64,000 bases of DNA from Mesaphorura yosii (Eukaryota; Arthropoda; Collembola; Poduromorpha; Tullbergiidae): assembly GCA_009869945.1 (NCBI GenBank), contig WIXG01000323.1:24791-88790 (forward strand), given 5' to 3'. Positions within the stretch are counted from its first letter, which is position 1, and each line of letters opens with the position of its first letter. The notes below the pieces were generated by a model that saw nothing but the letters and a program-made list of their open reading frames with translations, did no database searches and had not been told where the DNA came from. Shown here in pieces: positions 1 through 12,515 of this stretch. The position numbers and the translations under genes are program-made.

Positions 1-31
1 TTAATTCTTCTCGTCCCGTCTTTCGTTTCAG

Positions 32-1097
32 GCGGAAGTCAGCGCGAAGGATACGGAAAGTAAGCTACTGATTTTCTGTCAGCAAATCAGCATGCGTGTA
101 AAATTGGAAAATTCAGTTCGCCACGTTGCTTGACCGAAATTCTCGGCGCAGTTAAGATTTTTACCTGAAATTCGTTATTCTCCCGTATGAAAATCCATAT
201 TTGGCATTTTACGCATTCGTGTATGGCGTATTTATGCAGTCGCCTTGCGTTTTGTGTAGCATAAAATTGGGTAAAGGCAGGAAGCCAAAAAGTGGAGATG
301 AAGCAGCAAAAGATGAAGGCAGAGATGATCGAGTTGGTCTTGCTCTTTCCTTTCCTATGCTCTGCTGCGATCACTGCGATGTGTGGGTGGGTTTTATCTC
401 CCGTGCGCTATTGCTATTTTTAGAACAATATTATAAAGCACATTACATCTTCTGTTGCAAGAAGCATCAAACAGAACAGGAACGAGTGGCTCAGGCTCGA
501 ATTCTATGCGAATGTGAATCTAGCGCATTGATGAACAATTTCGGGTTAATTAATGCGATTCTTTAATTAATTTGCATGCCTGCAGAAGCCCGCTTCGTCT
601 TCTCCATCTATGACTTTGAGGGCAAGGACAAGATCGACGCGTACAACCTCGGGGATGCCCTTCGTGCTCTCGATCTGAAGCCCAACCTGAAGGTCATCGA
701 GAAATTGGGCGGAACAAAGAAGAAAGGTGAGCCCTCGAAGTTGCTTTTGTTTTGAGCTCCTCAGCTTCGGCTGTACTTAAGAAATCTTGCTCATGCAGGC
801 GAGAAAACCATGAAATTCGACGAATTCCTGCCAATCTTCGCCCAGGTGAAGAAGGAGAAGGACATTGGCACGTACTCAGAGTTCATGGAGATCATGAAGC
901 TGTACGACAAGCAGAACAACGGCTCGATGCTCGTGGCGGAGCTGACTCACCTCCTCCAATCTCTTGGCGAGGTCATGACGAAGGAAGAGGCCGAGCAGTG
1001 CGTGAAGGATACCTGCGAGGTGGACGACGAAGGATATATTTACTATGGCAAGTTCCTCAAAAAACTCCTCGCTGGACCGTTCCCAGACGACGATTGA
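32..1097 (+). CDS. Mlc1: Myosin essential (alkali) light chain, 5'-partial
   Basis: Non-calcium-switching light chain that wraps the lever arm of muscle myosin II. Three exons are visible (32-59, 586-726, 799-1097); the start codon lies in an exon upstream of the window. The phases join cleanly: exon 1 leaves one base, completed by two from exon 2, which in turn leaves one. EF-hand-like repeats are recognisable: FVFSIYDFEGKDKIDAYNL, then EFLPIFAQVKKEKD, then IMKLYDKQNNGSMLVAELTH, ending in EVDDEGYIYYGKFLKKL. The blocks LGDALRAL and KLGGTKK are typical of insect alkali light chains. The ORF filling the 526-bp intron 1 looks like noise. Stop TGA at 1095-1097. The family is confident; the exact paralogue name is inferred. 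Confidence 0.93.
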
Positions 1098-1616
1098 ATG
1101 TGTAGGCGGCGAGAAGGTTTGAACTGACCTTGCAGTTACATCGGCCAACGGTTCTTGAAAGAGCTTTTCTCTTTTACGATTTGTTTTCTTCTTTTGTTGT
1201 GATTGGCTCCTGACTCACCTTCTTCGATTAAATCTAGTATAGCCTTCGTTGTCCCTGTTCGGGTTCGGGTTGGTTGAATTTTATCCTTGGAATTCCTTTC
1301 ATCCTTGAAAATTTACGTACTTCCATTCAAAATGTGATACAAAACTCAGCCGATTTCGCGTTTCGCCCACGAAAAACTGCACAATTCCAAAATCCTGATT
1401 CCAATTCGACAAATTGATGGTGCAAATCTATCAAATCTTTACTTCATGGCCTCATTTAACAGGCAATTGCTGTTTTTATTTATAATACACAACAAGGCAT
1501 TAAATTAATAGAATTAGTTAACAAATACTTCAACAACAACAAGAATAGTTAACAACTGAGAAGGAACGAAGCTCTTCAAGGTTCAAGAGTCAAGTCAACC
1601 CTTAAGCCGAGCCGTG
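1098..1616. other. Intergenic, tail to tail
   Basis: AT-rich sequence between the 3' ends of the myosin light chain (+) and the secreted protein gene (-). I see no coding signal; it should hold both 3' UTRs. Confidence 0.5.
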
Positions 1617-2473
1617 TTATCTTCTCTGGACTTTCGTCGCCGTCGAAGGCGTCGGGCTCATTGCCCGCTTCGTATCATGGAAGAATGGATCCGAGTCGAA
1701 GGTAAGTGAGTCCTTGTGCCGAGTGCAAGCGACGTGGTGCCGTGCGACCAAGCAGAAGGCCCTCCGCAGAACACTCAGTAGCAACTGCCACCAGTTGTAG
1801 AATCCCATCTTGTCAATGTTGATGTGGTACGTCGGCTGGGCCGTCATGGAGCCGTGCATATATTGGAGCTGGTGTAAAGACGCATGCTCGATTTCGGGGG
1901 TCTTTGGCTCGAAGTGTGTGAAACCAAGGCCATGGCCATGGTGCGGGCGCTGGTGGCCGACTTGCAGATGGAAATCGTCGAGATCTTGACGGGACGCGGG
2001 TTTCCTGTCTGGGCCCGGACGGGGACGAACCCTACGCCGGCCATGTCTCATGTTCGTATTTTTCGGGCCCCGGTTCGGTTTTCCGTGGAGTATCTCCATT
2101 TCCTTTTCTTTCAGCTTGAATATCTCATCGTCCTCTTCTTCCGACTCGGTTAAGAACAGGCTTTGGACCAGCGACAACCCGCCACGGTAGAGCATCATCG
2201 CTGTGCCCTTAAAGTCGGAGGGAGGGCGAAGATCAGGGTCGTCTTCGGTCAGGCCTGGAGCTGGGCCTGGATTGGGTCTGGGTCGGCGTCTTGGCGAGGC
2301 GGCGGAAGCTGCATGGAGGAGACCTGCAAAAAATTCGGTACAGCGTACACAAAAATGTTAGAAAGATGATTTATGACAGCCGAATTTTGATAAAAGCAAA
2401 ACTCACAGGCAGTCAAGGCGAAAGCCATTGCAATTTTAATGTGTGCAGGAACTTGTGAGCTGATTCGTGACAT
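1617..2473 (-). CDS. Uncharacterised secreted Arg/His/Pro-rich protein
   Basis: I do not recognise a family. Two exons (2473-2407 and 2323-1617) join in phase 1 across an 83-bp intron and give 257 aa. The ATG at 2473 is preferred because an upstream in-frame start would be GTG. The N-terminus is a good signal peptide, with hydrophobic core IAMAFALTACLLHAASA before a basic proline-rich stretch. The mature part has an acidic patch (TESEEEDDEIFKLKEKE), a glycine next to a run of basic residues (RHGRRR) that could be a prohormone cleavage/amidation site, a His-rich segment and a Trp pair (FYNWWQLLL). Only two cysteines occur late in the chain. A neuropeptide precursor or cuticular protein is possible but unproven. 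Confidence 0.6.
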
Positions 2474-3491
2474 TTTTCCGGACGCGATTCCACAAATATC
2501 AATTAGCAAACTAGTGAATTCCACAAATAAGTCGAATTTTGGGGAGATCACAAAGGAAAACTGGCCATTCGTTCTTCAAGACTTGGTCAATGTCGCCGTA
2601 CTGAATGGTAAAACGATCTTGAAACGAAATCCACCAAAACACGTACCACAAAATAATTAACACGAAACACGACGTGAACTTGTAAACGAATGAAGATGGT
2701 CGGTCGGTCGGTCAGCCAGCGGCGGAGATTCTGCGAGCAGTGAACAATTTGTATCGTTACTCGTCTTTCGTCTCGTCTCGATTTCTCAAATACGTGAGAA
2801 ATGCGGCATGCAAAATGAAATGAAGTGAAGATGAATGAAGAATGACTTTAATGAATCATGCAATTCGTAATACTCGCAATTCGCAATTTACGAGATTTCA
2901 TTTTCGTTTGGGTCCTCTGCTCTGGGCGTCTTGGCCGTGCTTGGTAGAAAAGAAATCTGCGATGATCCGCATCCGTATATGCATTAGGGCTATTTGGTGT
3001 TCATTTCATAGAAATTATGCATTCATACGCCAGTTTACAGCTGAAAAACTCGTTTATCGTTTACGTTTTGTTTCACAAACACAACACGAAAACCGGGTCA
3101 AGTTTACGTCTGACAATTGAAATTGCTGTACTGCACTCGCAATGCTGCAGTCAGCCTAGGCAGCAGGTTGAATAATTGTGGCGTGCAGCGTGCAGGTGGT
3201 TCATCATCCTTGAATTGGAATCCTGGTTGCTTTCACTTTCAGCTTTAACTTGATTGCTTCAGATATTCGTATCAGTAAAGAGAAAATGAAAATGAAAATG
3301 ACACAAGTTCAAGTTCAGATTACAGCTTACAAGCAGAATATTAATTGCAATAAATTAAATGCTGTAACGTAACGCAATTGCAAATTGCAAATTCGTGCAG
3401 GCAATGCAGTAAGGAATTATGTTCAGCCACGGCAGTCATTGACTCCAAACAAGACAGACACACGGCGGCGGCCGGCCTCAGCCACAGCCTT
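2474..3491. other. Intergenic
   Basis: Holds the 5' flank of the secreted protein gene and the 3' flank of the GPCR gene. A short GGTC tetranucleotide run lies near 2700. I see no gene. Confidence 0.5.
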
Positions 3492-5500
3492 TTACCAATA
3501 GGCGTACACGCAATGCGTCCAGGAAGCCGTCATCGCTTCTCTGAAGTCCGTCCTCAGCACCGTGTAAACGAAAGGATTCACGGCACAGCCCACAAAATAC
3601 ATGCAGAGAGTGACGATTTCTGCGTATGCGTACGAGTCGTTGGGCAGCCGGAGACCGCCGTCGTCGTCGACGTCATTCTTCTCGGTCGCAAACATTTTGC
3701 AGATGGCCAGCAGCCCCGTCGGCGTTTTGAGCACGAGCAGCGTCGCGAGAGTCGCGAGGAGTGTGTGCATGATTTGCGGGTTGACGAGACTCAACTCGGT
3801 CGCCGTTTCGTGGCGCAGGTTCGGCCGCTCTTGCGTCATGGAGAAAAGTCGCCCGCCGTACGGATCGACAACGTTGGCCGCAGGTGGAGCGCCAGCGACT
3901 GTGCGCTGCGGCGGGCGTGGTGGAGGGCCTTTTGGTCTCTGTCTCTGACTGCGAATCCGTTCGACGGGACTTTGGTCTGATGACTGAAACATCTTCACGG
4001 CTTTTATCCTTGTCCAGAGCTTCTCGTACCAACGATTCTGATTCTCCTGGCCTCTTCTACCGCCCCGTTCTTCGTCGGGCTCCGAGCAGGACGACCGTCG
4101 TGAGTGCCACTGCATGATCTCCGAAATCTGAATCCTTGGCACTTGTTGCTGGGCAGGAGCGCGCGGAGCTCCGGCCACGGGTTCGAAGACGGGCGCGTTT
4201 GCCTGCGCTTCCAGCTGCAGCTGGGCATTTTCTCTCGACTCGGCGTCCGCCAGCGTGAAGATGACCAGAGGGATGATGAGGACGATGGGCAGGACGACAA
4301 AGTAGAAGAAACAGAGCATAAACCACGGGAAGCCGATGGGGTTCTGGAGGTTAAGGATGCAGAAGCCGGTCATCGGGTTGTAAATTATCTGCAAAGGGCA
4401 AAGACGACTGCTAGTTGAGCTTCTAGAAGCTTCTAGAATATTCCTATGTTATGCTGCATGCAAGCCGCAAACAACTCACCCAATTGTCCGGTACCGCCGA
4501 GTAGCCTGCAGCAGCAATGCTTAGTGTCCACGCGCCAATGAAGAGGACGTGAAGCTTCTTGTAACCGAGGATGTCATTGTATTGGGAACTCCAACCGAGT
4601 GCCTGAAACAATATAAGAGTGAAAAACAAAGAAATGCGTAATTTATCCTTGGTCCAATGCTAAACGCCTTACCAGCAGCCTTTCGACCAGCCCCACGACG
4701 AGAATCCACGACGGGACGACAAAACACGTGAAATTCACGACAAACTGGAACACGCAGAAGAAAGTTGCGTCCAGCTCTTTCTCAGGCGGAGACGGAGGCA
4801 ACGCTCGGTGAGTCACAGCCACTGCCACAACTTCTTTGCCGGCAGTCACAGAATCCCAAGGGCGAATCATCAGCGCATCGCCGTGCACGAGCATCGTGCA
4901 CGCATGCAGGACGCAGCTGATGAGGTCCGCCATGGTCAGGTTAAAAAGCGTGATGTTCCACCAGTGCCAGCGCATTTGGAGCTGGGCGGCCGTCAGAATC
5001 AAATGCACCGTGTAGCTGTTCGCGAGCACTCCGATCACGACGACTGTGAACAAGAAGGCCGTCAGGCCAAGGCGCTGCGAGGCGTTGACCATCGACACGT
5101 CGACATCGACGCCGACATCGTTCGACGGTGGCGTCGCCGAACTGCCGTTGGAGTTGGCGTGGACGATTTCTGTGACGATGCTGGCCAATGTCGAATTTAT
5201 GAGGTCGGGAAAGAGTGTCGTCGTCGTTGTCGTCATCTGGGATTCAGCCAGCGTAGGCGTGGGCGTAGGCACGGGAATTATTGGATGAAACGGATGAAAG
5301 TCATGTGACCCGATATCTGGAGAGTCTGGACCGACTGTGGTGCTGAGGACCGTCGACACGGTGACCTTCGCCAGTTCATTGAGGGCCTCAAAGCTGGACG
5401 GCGCCCTCGAATTGAAGTTGTACCGGTTGCTGTTGCTGTTGTTGACGTTGAAGAGATTGGACAAAGTGTCCACGTACGACGGACCCGCGCCATCCGCCAT
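3492..5500 (-). CDS. Orphan rhodopsin-type (class A) GPCR
   Basis: Three phase-0 exons (5500-4673, 4602-4480, 4388-3492) encode about 615 aa. A long Ser/Thr/Asn-rich extracellular N-terminus of about 145 aa with many N-x-S/T sites precedes seven membrane segments. TM1 contains GVLANSYTVHLIL; TM2 contains NLTMADLISCVLHA with the conserved Asp. The end of TM3 reads LVERLL in place of DRY. The third intracellular loop is very long (over 150 aa), charged and proline-rich. TM7 has NPFVYTVLR, a canonical NPxxY. TM6 is atypical (TLLVLKTPTGLLAICKMF), without an obvious CWxP. No ligand can be assigned; peptide-type receptors are nearest in overall style, which is inference. No paralogue is seen in the window. 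Confidence 0.85.
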
Positions 5501-6227
5501 GATTCGCCCTTCGTTTACGGTTGCTGTCCCAAAACTAAAGTTGGAGAACGAAATTCGACTTCAGTCGATAGTCCGTGTGTGAGTTTTCTCGACTCGATGA
5601 TTTCATGACGATGACGGCAATGACAAATTTGCCGATAATCGACCAAATCACGGACGGACGTGCTTCGGCTTCCAAGATTTCTTTTTCTTGTCCTGCGTCT
5701 CGCGTCCAGCTTGCGATCGAAAATCGATGCTGGGCCTGGGAAATTGATCCCGTCCCCAATTAGGAGCATGCGAATTGTGTCATCACGAACTATTCGATAA
5801 TTATAATTGAAGATGTCCGTCTTTATTTTTGTACTCAAGAAATTAGCTGAACGTCACAGTCACAGTTATAGTAAAGTAAAGTAAAGTAAGGAAATCGTAC
5901 AAGAAACAAGAGTAATTCAGCAAATCGCAAATCACAAATGAAACGAACATGATAATAACACGATTAAACAACGATTAACTATTATGATTATGGCTTATTG
6001 ACGTTGACGTACGTCGAACAACTTAATTAGGTTAACGTTAAAGGTTAGCATATAACATCTCGATTCGAGTCTGAGCAAAACACAACATAAATTCGAAAAT
6101 GAGGTAAATCTCCTGCCAATGCCAGCTCGTAGACTGCCTCCATTCCAAAAACCGCACGGCGCGTAGAAAATGAAAATGCTGACTAGATCCATTGCAGTTA
6201 ATGTTAATTAGCTTGACGGCCGGTTGG
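5501..6227. other. Intergenic
   Basis: Upstream of the GPCR and downstream of EI24, both on the minus strand. A short (GTAAA)n run lies near 5873. The small ORFs here lack coding character. Confidence 0.5.
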
Positions 6228-7698
6228 TTATAATTTGCGACGTGCCTGTGCCTTGACGAAATCATTTCTTGTCGCCGCTGCGCCGGCTGAATTCTGATGA
6301 TTCTGGCGCTGCTGCGACTGCGACGGACGCTGCGGCTGTGAACGGAAGGTCAGTCCATTTGAAATGGCCACGACGATGGAGAAGAGCCGGAGCCGTTGGC
6401 CTCCATTGTAGTGAACCGGCTCGCCATCGTTGCCCGCGATGATGAAAATGGGGAAGACGATGGCAAACAGACAGCCACTGATGAGGAAGTCGTTGGAGTA
6501 GGCGGTGATGAGCGCCATCGGGAGCCCGAAGCCCAAGAAGTATGGCCAGTTTGTCTCAATGTAGTTTAGGCGCTGGTGCAACGGCCAGCCCATCAGAATC
6601 CACTTGTACTCGAAGGAATACAGCGAGTACAGCAAACACATGTGCAGTTGGTAGATGGCGACGGACAGATAAGGCAGAGGAAGAATCGATGTGATCATCG
6701 CTTGGACCAGGAAAAGGGCTTGGATCAGAATGGAAAAAAGGTTATCGGCTATGAAAGTGCTGAGTGAAGGAATTCGCTTTGGACGGCCCACAGAGTAGCG
6801 ATATGCAAGGGATCCGATATCCTGAAAACATTTACGAATTAGTAGAATAAAAGCCAGAGCCACAAAGCACTTTTTCAGCGGTTATCAAGGCGTGAAGCCA
6901 AATCTGGCATGTTTACCTGAAACCAGAGAGCATTGACGATTCTGGAGAGTATAAACAGCGGAAGCACCCACAAACTGTCGAAGGTTGACTGCAGAATCAG
7001 ACGCAGCCAGTACCAGAGGGTCGTAGTGGTTGTGGAGGTTCCGAATATTGCTGATAAGAGCGCCTGTGAGATACGAAGCGAACCGATTGGATCAGTGTTA
7101 GTATATGAGCACACAATTTTCGAAGCTTTTCCCAACAATGGAGGACTACCTGCAGGAAAGGCAGAAGCGCGTGTCTGAAGAGAATGATGCTGAGTCCAAA
7201 TACGAGTCCATTCAGGCCACAACATTGCATAACCCGATTAATTAGTCTTGGTTCACTGCAACGACAAAAACACATCTTATCAGCGACTGAGCTACCGAAA
7301 CACTGAATGGCTCGCGAAATTACAAACTGGTGTGAGACTTACTGTGACGATGTGTGATGCGAACTCCGGTGAACAGGCGACAATTTTCGGCGGGCAGAAT
7401 TGTTTGAGTTACTATTCGACTGCAGCTCCTGAAATCTGCTTCGATCTGAATGCTGTAAGGCAATTACATGCAAGATTATTGATAAGATTACCTCTTCAAG
7501 TAGTCAGTAAGGTTGGGGACTTACAGCATTTCTTTGAATTCCATCCAACTTGAACAGCCAGTAGATTCCTTTGATGCTGTCCACGGATCCTTTGCCAATT
7601 GCGAGTCCAAGATCCTGCAACCAAGTCACATGTAGAGTCGTAGAGCATTCAACAGCATTAACTGATCAGGTTACTGATAAGCTTACCTTAAAATTCAT
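6228..7698 (-). CDS. EI24: EI24 / EPG-4 ER membrane protein
   Basis: ER multi-pass protein needed for autophagosome maturation (EPG-4 in worms, p53-induced PIG8 in mammals). Six exons join in phase: 7698-7687 (only four codons, MNFK), 7614-7525, 7428-7343, 7255-7150, 7063-6917 and 6821-6228, giving 344 aa, close to the usual length. Diagnostic blocks are EPRLINRVMQCCGLNG, FDSLWVLPLFILSRIVNALWF, then IGSLAYRYSVGRPKR (human has IADLAFEVSGRKP), LLYSLYSFEYKW and RLNYIETNWPYFLGFGLPMA. The C-terminal tail is Gln/Arg-rich and poorly conserved. The gene is divergent from a fucosyltransferase gene 424 bp away. Identity is confident; the very short first exon is the least certain part. Confidence 0.93.
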
Positions 7699-8121
7699 GT
7701 TTATGTTATGCGCGTCGTCAGTGGAATATCTTACTTGGATTATTGATTAGAACTTACGATTAAGAAATCACAATAAATTCTAAACTTGAAAGACTCGGGC
7801 AACTCCCTCTTCAGTGTAGTAGTCGTAGATAAGGCAAAGGAATTGAAGTAATTATTATTGACAAGCGATTAAGGTTAAGTTAAGGTTAATTAATTGCGAA
7901 AGTCTTATGTACTGGTGCTGCATTTGAGTTCAGCGACTTGCATCATGTTCTAATTTCATGATCGTGCTTTCGTGCTTGCAGCCAGTCAGCTTTTGAATTA
8001 CGCAACAGAGAAGTAAGCGACTTTTCCTTGTCGCACGATTCAAATGGATTACCAGTTCCAGACTTTTTAAAATATGTAGCCCCTTGATCAATTTATTAGT
8101 TAATTAGTGATACACCGTGCC
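7699..8121. promoter_or_regulatory. Divergent promoter region, EI24 / fucosyltransferase A
   Basis: A 423-bp interval separates two ATGs on opposite strands, so both promoters must lie here or overlap. It is AT-rich. I see no clear TATA or core element. Confidence 0.35.
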
Positions 8122-10092
8122 ATGTTCTGTAACCGCATCACATGGTTCAAATGGATCGCCGTCTTTCTCTTTTTGTTCCTGGTCTACTTCAATCTTGACT
8201 ACCGGACGATTGTGGTGCGAAATGTAGGCGAGGACGAGATCGGGTAAGTTTCGCGTGTTCAGTCCAGCGTTCAGCAGTCAGGAACGATGCACGCAATGTC
8301 TGACGCTTGATTCCTTGTTTTGTGTTAGCGGACAAATTAAGCCACCGTCTCCCACCGCTGATCAACGGGCCACACTTTCAAATGTGGACTGGGTCGCGCT
8401 GTCCTCGTCAAACTCGAGCTCCGACAAATTCGACGCTCTGGAACTGATCTCTTCCGTCGTCCAGCAGCAACTGAGCGACTTGCAGTCTGTTGCGCCGGTC
8501 GAATGTGATAAAATGGTCACAATACAATGCGGACATATTCAAGGTGACGGACACGTGCTGTAGCCTGGCCCTTAATAATTCAGGAACCGCCGCTAGCGGT
8601 GCAGGATCGGAAATCGAAAATCAATTTTATATTGTTGATTGACAGATTGTGGGTTTGCCTGTCAGGTTCACCATCGAATTGCGTGCCTCATGACTTCCTA
8701 CGCTCTTAATCTGCCTCTGATCCACGATGAGTACCATGGCTGGTCGTACGAGAGTCGATGGAGTGATATTTTCAGACCGCTCGGGAGTGCGTGCAAACCG
8801 GGACCGAATACGTTCACTGTGGAGTGGCAGGGCGTCGGGACACTCCCTTTAATATGTAATGCATTCGAGGTCGAGACGGCGCGGTGCATGGTTTCCCTTT
8901 TGCCCCATGCACCTTATGCTTTCAACCTCAAGTCACATTTCCTTCACTGCACTCCTCATTCGTCTGGTGACTTGAGCGGTCATTTTTTGTCATTTGCTTG
9001 TCATTTGCTTTTCATTTGCTTGTCTTGTTTTGCTTTGATTTTTGGCTGAATCAAGTGCCAGAGAAAATTTAATTTCTGCTGTGCACTGCTCTCCTCATTA
9101 TCCTCATCTCATCATAACTCTAAACATGTATCATGACCTTTTGGCGATGGAATACTAGGATATTCTTTAGGTTGCAATTTGATGTCTGATTGTAGATCGT
9201 CGACGTTGCTACATGTTTTGTGCAACCGAGACAATGTATCATCCTCTCGACGGCGGTCTGCCCGTTACAAGGGAGCTGGGTGAATTCGTGGAGCTTGTTC
9301 ACTCCGAGCCTTGGCTATGGTGGATTGGCCAATTCATGAAGTACGGCCTGACGCTTAGGGAAGATCAGCGTTCCGCATTAGACAAAGACAAACAGCAGAT
9401 CGGGCTCACGCCGACGTCCACAGGAGCCGAGTCGAGTACAACTCCAATTGTCGGTATCCAAATACGGCGGACCGACAAAGTCATCGAATCAGAAGATTCT
9501 ATCCATCCTCTGGAACAGTATTTTGAGGAAAGTACAATTTTCTACCAAAGACAAACTGGAAAGACTGAAATTCAAAACAAGGCAGTTTTTGTTGCGTCTG
9601 ACGACCATTTAGTTTTAGAGGAGGCGATGGAAAGGTAAGATGCGCCAGCATCACCAGCATCACGCTAATAAGTTGTAATTCAAGCCAAGCCAATCACTGA
9701 TTAATGCTTAGACGACTCTTCACGTAGGTTTCAGCCGCCAGAATGGAAAGTGTTTCGATTTCCGGCCAATGCGACTCATCGCAAAATGTCACAGCGGACT
9801 CAAGACTTGTACTCCATCGTCCGTGATTTGATCGTGCTGTCAGAGTGCGATTTTGTCGTGTGTGGCTTCTCGTCAAATGTAAGCAACCGAATTATCGAAT
9901 AGCGTGAGGGAAATGTGAATATTTTTGTCAAGCTGAAGTCCTATCTTCTTCTCCTTGCAGATTTGCCGGCTGCTACTGGAGATGCTGAGTTTTCGTTTCC
10001 TGGATCCGTGGAACCGGATCAAATCACTGGACGGCGAGTACTCGTATCTCTACAAATCCAAAGTGATACCACAAACTGTCCTCAAGTATTAG
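8122..10092 (+). CDS. FUT8-like fucosyltransferase A (GT23)
   Basis: Type II Golgi glycosyltransferase of the alpha-1,6-fucosyltransferase family, which in FUT8 adds core fucose to N-glycans from GDP-fucose. Six in-phase exons (8122-8243, 8329-8543, 8646-8855, 9196-9634, 9728-9878, 9961-10092) give 422 aa. A short cytosolic tail is followed by one membrane anchor (WIAVFLFLFLVYFNLDY, from about residue 11). GT23 motifs: CGFACQVHHRIACLMTSYAL, WLWWIGQFMKYGL, the GDP-fucose loop VGIQIRRTDK, FVASDDHLVL and CDFVVCGFSSN. The chain stops at VLKY, so the C-terminal SH3 domain of FUT8 is missing, and the N-terminal coiled coil is short. First of three tandem copies. Acceptor specificity is unknown. Confidence 0.88.
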
Positions 10093-10668
10093 CCAAGCCA
10101 TATACATTTAACATTTACAGATATTTTAGTCATTAGCATAAAAGCAAATAGCAAACCAAATCTGTGATTCAAGACCGTTTATTCAATTTCAACATATTAT
10201 TCCATTTCAATTCCAGTTAAATTACGTAAGCGTTTTATGTTTATGGAATAAAATGAATAATGAGTTTATCACTAGCTGAAACGAAGAGAGGTGAGTCAGG
10301 CTACCAGATTCTGATACTCGTCACCTCACTTGTAACCTTGCTTAAATTCACACGTCGTACGTTATATGTGAGCTAATTAGCAACGAATATTAATGTCTAC
10401 GAGACGAGGAGGGCGAGCAAAGAGAATAAAAAGCATACAACTCGTGCGGAGGAAATAATTAAGCTGTTAGATTGCCAAATTGTCTTACAAGGTAGAAGTC
10501 TCGTAAATTATCCACAAGTGTAGGCGTAATTCGTAATTCTTGGCTTGTCAGATGCAAATGCAAGGCTAGCAGGGCAATTCATTACGTTGAGCTGCACTGA
10601 AATGCAGTTTGTCAGTCGCCATCACCAATCAGCAGCACAACGCACAAACTGCTGGAGTCACCCGCGAC
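10093..10668. other. Intergenic / 5' UTR of fucosyltransferase B
   Basis: Contains the 3' flank of copy A and an open but ATG-less leader in frame with copy B (from a TTG at 10609). No other gene seen. Confidence 0.45.
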
Positions 10669-12297
10669 ATGACTATAACTTACCGGCACCAGCATCAGCA
10701 TGGCCATGGCCATGGCCATCAACGAAGACGACTCTCCCTTTTGGTGATATCCGTATCAGTGCTTCTTTGTATTGCTGGATTATATCTGTTTAACGTACCG
10801 GTGACGGGACCAGCACACCCGTGGATAATTCACAGCCTGGGCCTGGGCGGGAGGAGTCGAGGTCATTTTCTGACAGAAATTCGGCCACGGCCACCCGAGC
10901 TGAGTGAAGGACAAAATAAAATAGTGCAATCGCTGACCCATCGGCTCGACTCTCTCGACATCGACAATGCTGCAAATTTGATCCTGAACTTCAGCCTGAT
11001 CTTCAGATCATCAGTGCTTGACGTCGTATCCGAAATTGTGCAGGCGCAAATTAAGGCGCTGCAGACTCTAGGAAAAGAAAAGGAGCAGTGTTCGAGTCGC
11101 CCTACCATCGTGTGTGGTCATAATGACGGTAAGTTCTTCGCAGGTTGCGCCGCAAATAAACGTGGCAGGCGAATACAAATCTTCGACGTTAAGAATTCAG
11201 GTTTCAATTGGCTAATTGTCAGCTTGTGGCCTCGGCTGCCAAATTCACCACCGCATCGCGTGCCTGATGACGTCGTATGCGCTGGGAGTGCCGCTGATCC
11301 ACGACGAAGAGGGTGGCTGGCCTTTCGATCAGCGCTGGGACGAAATGTACGAGCCGCTCGGAGCCACGAGTTGCCATCCAGGGCCGAATACGTTCTCGAT
11401 AGAATGGATGGGAGGCGGAAAGGAACCCCTTATTTGTAAGTGTGCGGTGCGATTCTTCCATTCTTCAAGGCGTTCCAAGTTCGTTTCCGTTTCGTATCTT
11501 TTTTGCATTTGCATTTGCCATTTACAGACAGGACGTACGGCTTCTCCAGCGACACATTCAAACACCCGCTGCTCGATGGACTCCCGGTCCCAGCCGCCCT
11601 CGCTTCGATCGTGGAGCGTCTGCATCCAAACCCGTTTTTGTGGTGGGTGGGCCAGTTTATGAAGTACGGCCTCAGGCTTCGGCCCGAAATCGACGCAAGG
11701 ATTGAGCGAGATAAGGGAACGATAGAATTCACCCGTGCCGCTGAAAACGCTGCCGTGGTGGGCTTTCATGTGCGACGAACAGACAAAGTGAATGAATTCC
11801 CCGGTTCAGTGCACGATTTGGACAAATACTTCAAAACCGCTACAAGGAGTCTTGGATCCATGGCGGGAAAGATGGTTTTGGTTTTCGTAGCCTCCGATGA
11901 CCATCTTGTCCTGCACCAAGCCCACAGCCACGCCAAGCATCAGGCACCCGTCGCCACCTGGAATGTGGTGTCCTTCCCCAGCAATCAAACGCTCCAGACT
12001 CAGCACGCTCGGAGCGCCGACCTGTACTCAATCGTGAGGGATGTGGCGGTACTCGCCGAGTGTGACTTTGTCGTGTGTGGGTTTTCGTCGAATGTACGTG
12101 CAAATGACAAATTGAATCCACTCCTTTGATAATTTTAATTTTCGTGCCCGCAGATTTGTAGACTGCTGCTGGAGATGCTCAGCGGCCGGCTCGGAGCGGA
12201 GGATGCCCGCCACCGGATTCGATCGCTGGACGAGGGAGTTCAATATTCGTACGTGTACGCCTCGAAGTCGATTCCGGAACGCATACTCAAATTTTGA
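10669..12297 (+). CDS. FUT8-like fucosyltransferase B (GT23)
   Basis: Tandem paralogue of copy A with four in-phase exons (10669-11128, 11223-11435, 11528-12093, 12154-12297) and 460 aa. The ATG at 10669 is the first in frame. A His-rich cytosolic tail precedes a membrane anchor (LSLLVISVSVLLCIAGLYLF). The stem of about 100 aa is longer than in copy A. Family motifs are intact: CGLGCQIHHRIACLMTSYAL, FLWWVGQFMKYGLRLRP, VVGFHVRRTDKVNEFPGS, FVASDDHLVLHQA and CDFVVCGFSSN. It also lacks the SH3 domain and ends KSIPERILKF. The intron that splits this region in copy A (9635-9727) is absent, so one 566-bp exon replaces two. Predicted Golgi GDP-fucose transferase. Confidence 0.88.
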
Positions 12298-12515
12298 AGA
12301 GTTTTGGTGGTAAGTGAAGTCGCCAAACTCGGAAGGCTGCCTCAACCCAGTCCGCGAGCGGCAACATGGTCGAAGAAGATTCCTTCACGGATGCTGCAGC
12401 TAAAGCCAGAAGAGCGGTTTCGGTATTCCTTCCGTTATTCGTTCACAGGCGCGCCTGTGAATTGTACAAATCGACAACAGTACACAAACTCGATAACGCG
12501 CAAATTCAGACACTA

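Noticed and set aside
201-566. 121-codon ORF inside the first myosin intron
   Set aside because: It lies wholly within an intron whose splice sites join conserved light-chain exons, and it has no recognisable domain.
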